Assembly (NCBI GenBank): GCA_016926235.1 | Contig: JAFGOZ010000386.1 | Location: 1-8,970, forward strand | DNA length: 8,970 bases | From: Bacteroidales bacterium | Lineage (GTDB): Bacteria; Bacteroidota; Bacteroidia; Bacteroidales; UBA10428 | Reading direction: 5' to 3' | Shown: positions 6,348-8,970 of the stretch, in pieces | Layout: every line of letters starts with the position of its first letter | How positions within the stretch are numbered: the first letter of the stretch is position 1 | Made by a program: the position numbers and the translations under genes | Notes under the pieces: generated by a model | The model's input: only the letters and a program-made list of their open reading frames with translations | Told to the model about the DNA's origin: nothing | Database searches by the model: none

Positions 6348-6677
6348 TTACAGGGATTTGAAAAATGACGTTGCATCCAGACCATAGTATTTTATCAGTT
6401 TCAATAGTTTCTCCGAATTCCAATAAACCTGTCCTGTGGTTATTAATAGGTAGGTATATCGTGAAATCCTAACACTTCTGCAAAGTTCAGCAGTACTGAT
6501 ACCATCCTGTTTTTGTAATTCAAGTAGTCGCCCTGCTATAGCTAACATAAATGTTTGGTCTTCTGGTGTCACAGGTTTGGGTGGTTGGTACTGTTTTTCC
6601 GATTGCTTTGGCTTTGCTGACTTGCTTGATTTCTGTCTCATTGACGAAAATTTGATGTAAAGGTAATTGTTGTCCAT
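6348..6677 (-). CDS. Small helix-turn-helix protein, divergent Xre-like
   Basis: The 109-residue product has a basic, low-complexity N-terminal stretch (about residues 14-36, rich in K, Q, S and P) and a helical domain from about 41 to 107. In the latter, ISTAELCRSVRISRYTYLLI (60-79) looks like the helix-turn-helix and NSEKLLKLIKYYGLDATSFF the trailing helices seen in Xre-type domains. The usual recognition-helix signature is not clear, so assignment to a regulator is moderate. The ATG at 6677 lies within the right half of a palindrome shared with the divergent gene. A second ATG at 6641 (M13) would put the whole palindrome upstream of the gene. The arrangement suggests that it binds these palindromes and controls itself and the plus-strand neighbour. 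Confidence 0.65.
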   Translation of the reverse strand: MDNNYLYIKFSSMRQKSSKSAKPKQSEKQYQPPKPVTPEDQTFMLAIAGRLLELQKQDGISTAELCRSVRISRYTYLLITTGQVYWNSEKLLKLIKYYGLDATSFFKSL

Positions 6678-6688
6678 GAAAATGGACA
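6671..6688. promoter_or_regulatory. Palindromic operator copy 1 over the HTH gene start
   Basis: TGTCCAT (6671-6677), GAAA, ATGGACA (6682-6688): perfect 7-bp arms around four bases. The minus-strand start codon ATG at 6677 lies in one arm. The copy at 6736-6751 has the same core, and the two centres are 64 bp apart, close to six helical turns, so bound dimers would sit on the same DNA face. Confidence 0.65.
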
Positions 6689-6693
6689 GATTA

Positions 6694-6723
6694 TTGACTA
6701 TGAATTATCTGATGATAAATTTG
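6694..6723 (+). promoter_or_regulatory. Promoter of the plus-strand 66-residue gene
   Basis: TTG at 6694-6696 and TAAATTTG at 6716-6723 (an exact TAnnTTTG match) are 19 bases apart, a good Bacteroidota promoter. Transcription would begin near 6730, just before palindrome copy 2, so a protein bound there would block the start of the transcript. Confidence 0.65.
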
Positions 6724-6735
6724 TTTTGTACTTTA

Positions 6736-6751
6736 GTCCATTATTATGGAC
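6736..6751. promoter_or_regulatory. Palindromic operator copy 2 over the plus-strand gene start
   Basis: GTCCAT (6736-6741), TATT, ATGGAC (6746-6751): perfect 6-bp arms around four bases, the same core as copy 1. The ATG at 6746 of the plus-strand gene lies in the right arm, mirroring copy 1 and the minus-strand gene. Confidence 0.65.
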
Positions 6752-6946
6752 ATCGGCATGAATAAGAAAATAATAATAAGACATCAAATCATTTATTCCG
6801 AGCATGATTTTAATGAAGCATGCATGCTGATTATGTTCATTGATGGGAATGAACTTGTTGCTTTTAATGCATTACCCATGCGGGAAGCTATCCCCAGCTA
6901 CGATGAATTAAAACGGTATCGGTTTCAATTCTTTTCAGCGAATTAA
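6746..6946 (+). CDS. Small protein of unknown function, 66 residues
   Basis: I do not recognise this protein. It is basic at the start (MNKKIIIRHQII), carries a hydrophobic stretch ACMLIMFIDGNELVAF (25-40) that looks like a beta hairpin and not a membrane helix, and ends in a charged aromatic tail (DELKRYRFQFF). A good promoter (6694-6723) and an operator-like palindrome over the start support it as a real gene even though it is short. A second ATG at 6758 (M5) is an alternative start. It is transcribed away from the HTH gene, with which it shares the palindromes, so the two may form a regulated pair. The serine recombinase gene follows 134 bases downstream on the same strand. Confidence 0.6.
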   Translation: MDIGMNKKIIIRHQIIYSEHDFNEACMLIMFIDGNELVAFNALPMREAIPSYDELKRYRFQFFSAN

Positions 6947-7007
6947 CAAAATGATATTAGAAAAACTACTGTTCAAAAAACCTACTGAAAATTGCAATTA
7001 TGAAATG

Positions 7008-7072
7008 CCCATTTTATGCACATCTCAAAAATCAGAAATGACTGTATAAAAAACACCCGTTTTATGAACACC
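7008..7072 (+). repeat. Two imperfect 17-base direct repeats before the recombinase gene
   Basis: CCCATTTTATGCACATC (7008-7024) and CCCGTTTTATGAACACC (7056-7072) match at 14 of 17 positions and start 48 bases apart, the second ending 8 bases before the recombinase ATG. Small serine recombinases often have their res sites and autoregulatory sites directly upstream, so these may be binding subsites. A related CATAAAATGG lies in inverted orientation at 6234-6243. Confidence 0.4.
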
Positions 7073-7080
7073 AGATTAAA

Positions 7081-7659
7081 ATGCTTATGAAAGTTTCCAT
7101 CTATGCCAGAATATCAAAAGAGACCTCTGATGCAACCAATCAGTTATTCTTGCTTCGTTCCTATTGCGAAAGCATGAATTATGAAATTATAAATGAATAT
7201 GTCGATGTCGTTTCAGGTGGCTCACCTAATCGACCAGAATTTAACCGAATGATGTCAGATGCATCAAAGCGTAAATTTGATATGCTATTGTTCTTCGCTC
7301 TTGACCGTTTAACACGTGAAGGGACAAGGAAAACAATTCAGTATCTTCAATTATTAGATGATTATGGTATTGTTTATAAATCATATAGCGAACAGTATAT
7401 TGATAGTTCGGGAATTTTTAAAGATGTAGTTATCAGTTTATTGTCAAGTCTTGCACTTCAGGAGAGACTTCGTATAGGTGAAAGAGTTAGAGCAGGTTTA
7501 GCACGTGCACGCCAATCCAACAGAATAGGTGGACGCCCCCGTTTGGATGAAAGAAAAATCGACAAAATCAAGCAAATGAAATTGAAAGGAAGCAGTATTG
7601 TTGAAATTTCAAAAACACTTAAAATCAGTAGGGGGAGTGTATATCAATATCTTGATTAA
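7081..7659 (+). CDS. Small serine recombinase (resolvase/invertase family)
   Basis: The 192-residue protein has the full layout of small serine recombinases. The N-terminal catalytic domain opens with IYARIS (7-12), where S12 is the nucleophile and R10 the partner arginine. DRLTRE (75-80) supplies the two further active-site arginines, R76 and R79. The long E helix spans about 112-147 and ends in the typical GGRPR (150-154). Residues about 157-190 form the C-terminal DNA-binding HTH (IVEISKTLKISRGSVYQYL). Length matches the 180-200 residues usual for resolvases and invertases, and all key residues are present. Its likely role is resolving plasmid or element multimers, or inverting a local segment. 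Large serine integrases are excluded by size. The ATG at 7087 (M3) is an equally good start. Imperfect direct repeats just upstream are candidate recombination or control sites. Confidence 0.95.
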   Translation: MLMKVSIYARISKETSDATNQLFLLRSYCESMNYEIINEYVDVVSGGSPNRPEFNRMMSDASKRKFDMLLFFALDRLTREGTRKTIQYLQLLDDYGIVYKSYSEQYIDSSGIFKDVVISLLSSLALQERLRIGERVRAGLARARQSNRIGGRPRLDERKIDKIKQMKLKGSSIVEISKTLKISRGSVYQYLD

Positions 7660-7661
7660 TC

Positions 7662-7676
7662 AACTTCATAGAAGTT
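7662..7676 (+). terminator. Short hairpin after the recombinase gene
   Basis: AACTTC (7662-7667) and GAAGTT (7671-7676) pair perfectly around ATA, starting two bases after the recombinase stop codon. No T-run follows, so this is at best a weak terminator or a 3'-end stabilising hairpin. Confidence 0.3.
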
Positions 7677-7779
7677 AATAACGACATATCATGCAGGCAA
7701 TTATCAGTATTGATTTCCTGTTAAATACTATTTTGAACTAATAGTTACAAAATTCTAATAATCACTAAGATAAATTTCA

Positions 7780-7787
7780 TAAATTTG
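7780..7787 (+). promoter_or_regulatory. Candidate -7 box of the nuclease-like gene
   Basis: TAAATTTG at 7780-7787 matches TAnnTTTG exactly and ends 22 bases before the ATG at 7810. No clear -33 TTTG is seen at the right distance. The 150-base gap after the recombinase makes a separate promoter likely. Confidence 0.4.
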
Positions 7788-7809
7788 ATTTCATTTATCA
7801 GATTATTAT

Positions 7810-8970
7810 ATGTCACACGTTGATGTTGATGCCTTTGAAATTGCCATTTCTTTAATAGATGACGGTTTCCTGTTTGAAGATTTCGCTAAATCATTCCTCA
7901 GTGCGATTTTCAGCTACAGTTTTACTCCAGCAGGTGGAGTAAAGGACAGAGGTATCGATGCGTTTCAGCACATTTATACAAGGAATGATAGGGAAAAGAT
8001 AATTTTCCAGTTCTCCACTGAGCAAGATGCGATAGGAAAAATAAAAAGCAGTATAAAAAAGTTAATTGGGAATAATATAGATTTCGACCAATTCTTTTAT
8101 GTAACCTCTCGCCATCTTACAAACAAAGATATTATTGCTGAAAGCATTTCAGATGAATTTAATAAACCAGTAACCATTTATGATAATTCATGGTTAAAAA
8201 CGTATGCAAACTACAGTCAAACTACCATAAATGCTTATAATATATTCATCGATAGTCATTTGCATGTTTTCAATAAGCCAAGTACAACCGTTGTAGTCGG
8301 AGATTTGGAGAAAGATGCAAGGCTTTATGTATACCTGCGGGAGCAAATTGCAGGTAAGGGTACAGATAAAAGATTAGAGGAAGCACTTGCTGATGCTTTA
8401 ATAATTTTTTCTCTTGAGAGAACAAGTCCAGAGGAAGAAATTTTTAAAACCTCAGATGAAATAAAAAGTGAGGTTAGAAACTATTTGAAATTTGAAACTT
8501 CTGAATTCGAGAAAACAATTGACACCCGACTATCATTTTTATCCGCTAAACCAAGAAAAATTCAATTCCACGCTAAGGGTCAAGGTTATTGTTTACCTTA
8601 TGAAACAAGAGTTGAAATAAGAGATAGAGATATAAAAGATACAGGTCTTCTTGATACCTTTCTTCTTCAGACAGGGAATACGTTGAAATATTATCTTAAA
8701 GAAGAGGGAGCGTTAGCGAGAAATTTAAGCATCCTAATAGAAAATGTTGTAAGGGAAATTTATTATCAACAGGGTTTGGAATTTGCGAATTTTATTGTTA
8801 ATGGGGAAAGTAAAAGTGTAATAGAAAAAGAATTAGGAGATATTATTGGATTAGCAATTGACAAAAGTCCAGTTGTTCTGAAGAACAAGGAAAGAGTAAA
8901 AACCGCCATGTTGATGACTATTAGGGACATGGTATATAATGGGACATCTGAGCAAAAACACTACTTAAGA
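7810..8970 (+). CDS. Restriction-nuclease-like (Mrr-type) protein, incomplete
   Basis: The frame is open from the ATG at 7810 to the right edge (387 residues, no stop), so the gene is cut by the window. The N-terminus resembles Mrr-like PD-(D/E)xK nucleases: an FEDFAKSFLS helix (22-31) with E23, then GGVKDRGIDAF (42-52) with D46 and D50, then a hydrophobic strand KIIFQFS (63-69), where the family usually has (E/Q)xK. Here it reads Q67-F68-S69, so the catalytic lysine is absent or has moved, perhaps to K77 in the following helix. From about residue 90 a Rossmann-like pattern follows (FDQFFYVTS, VTIYDN), and beyond 170 the protein is long, charged and helical with no motif I recognise. A defence role is inferred from the nuclease-like start and the RM operon in the same element; the partner genes would lie to the right. 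Confidence 0.7.
   Translation, partial: MSHVDVDAFEIAISLIDDGFLFEDFAKSFLSAIFSYSFTPAGGVKDRGIDAFQHIYTRNDREKIIFQFSTEQDAIGKIKSSIKKLIGNNIDFDQFFYVTSRHLTNKDIIAESISDEFNKPVTIYDNSWLKTYANYSQTTINAYNIFIDSHLHVFNKPSTTVVVGDLEKDARLYVYLREQIAGKGTDKRLEEALADALIIFSLERTSPEEEIFKTSDEIKSEVRNYLKFETSEFEKTIDTRLSFLSAKPRKIQFHAKGQGYCLPYETRVEIRDRDIKDTGLLDTFLLQTGNTLKYYLKEEGALARNLSILIENVVREIYYQQGLEFANFIVNGESKSVIEKELGDIIGLAIDKSPVVLKNKERVKTAMLMTIRDMVYNGTSEQKHYLR

Overview
The window is AT-rich. Its best promoters fit the Bacteroidota pattern (-33 TTTG-like box, about 20 bases, then TAnnTTTG), and the genes lack strong Shine-Dalgarno sequences. This points to a Bacteroidota host. The mix of small DNA-binding regulators, a small serine recombinase, a replication-like protein and restriction/nuclease genes looks like accessory DNA: a plasmid or integrative element carrying defence cargo. 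No rRNA, tRNA, CRISPR array or insertion sequence was seen.

Left part (1-2587, minus strand): a restriction-modification operon. A 739-residue protein fuses a PD-(D/E)xK nuclease domain to an N6-adenine methyltransferase. It is followed, with a TAATG stop/start overlap, by an HsdS-type specificity subunit that runs off the window. The layout (RM polypeptide plus separate S subunit) resembles BcgI-like enzymes.

Middle part (2727-5650, minus strand): a 458-residue protein that I read as a divergent family-A DNA-polymerase-like protein behind a winged-helix-like N-terminus; a structured 340-base intergenic region; a ribbon-helix-helix regulator; a 215-residue protein of unknown function; and, just upstream of that gene, a promoter followed by about 178 bases that fold into an elaborate RNA ending in a U-run. 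This is the part most likely to hold something undescribed: perhaps a replication module with RNA-based control.

Right part (5868-7659): a GTG-started Xre-type regulator with a dyad next to its start; a divergent gene pair (an HTH protein on minus, a 66-residue unknown protein on plus) whose two start codons each lie inside a copy of the same palindrome, GTCCAT-N4-ATGGAC; then a small serine recombinase. From 7810 to the right edge runs an incomplete gene whose N-terminus resembles a Mrr-like restriction nuclease with QxS where (E/Q)xK is expected, probably another defence gene.

All family assignments are by eye from motifs; no database search was possible.
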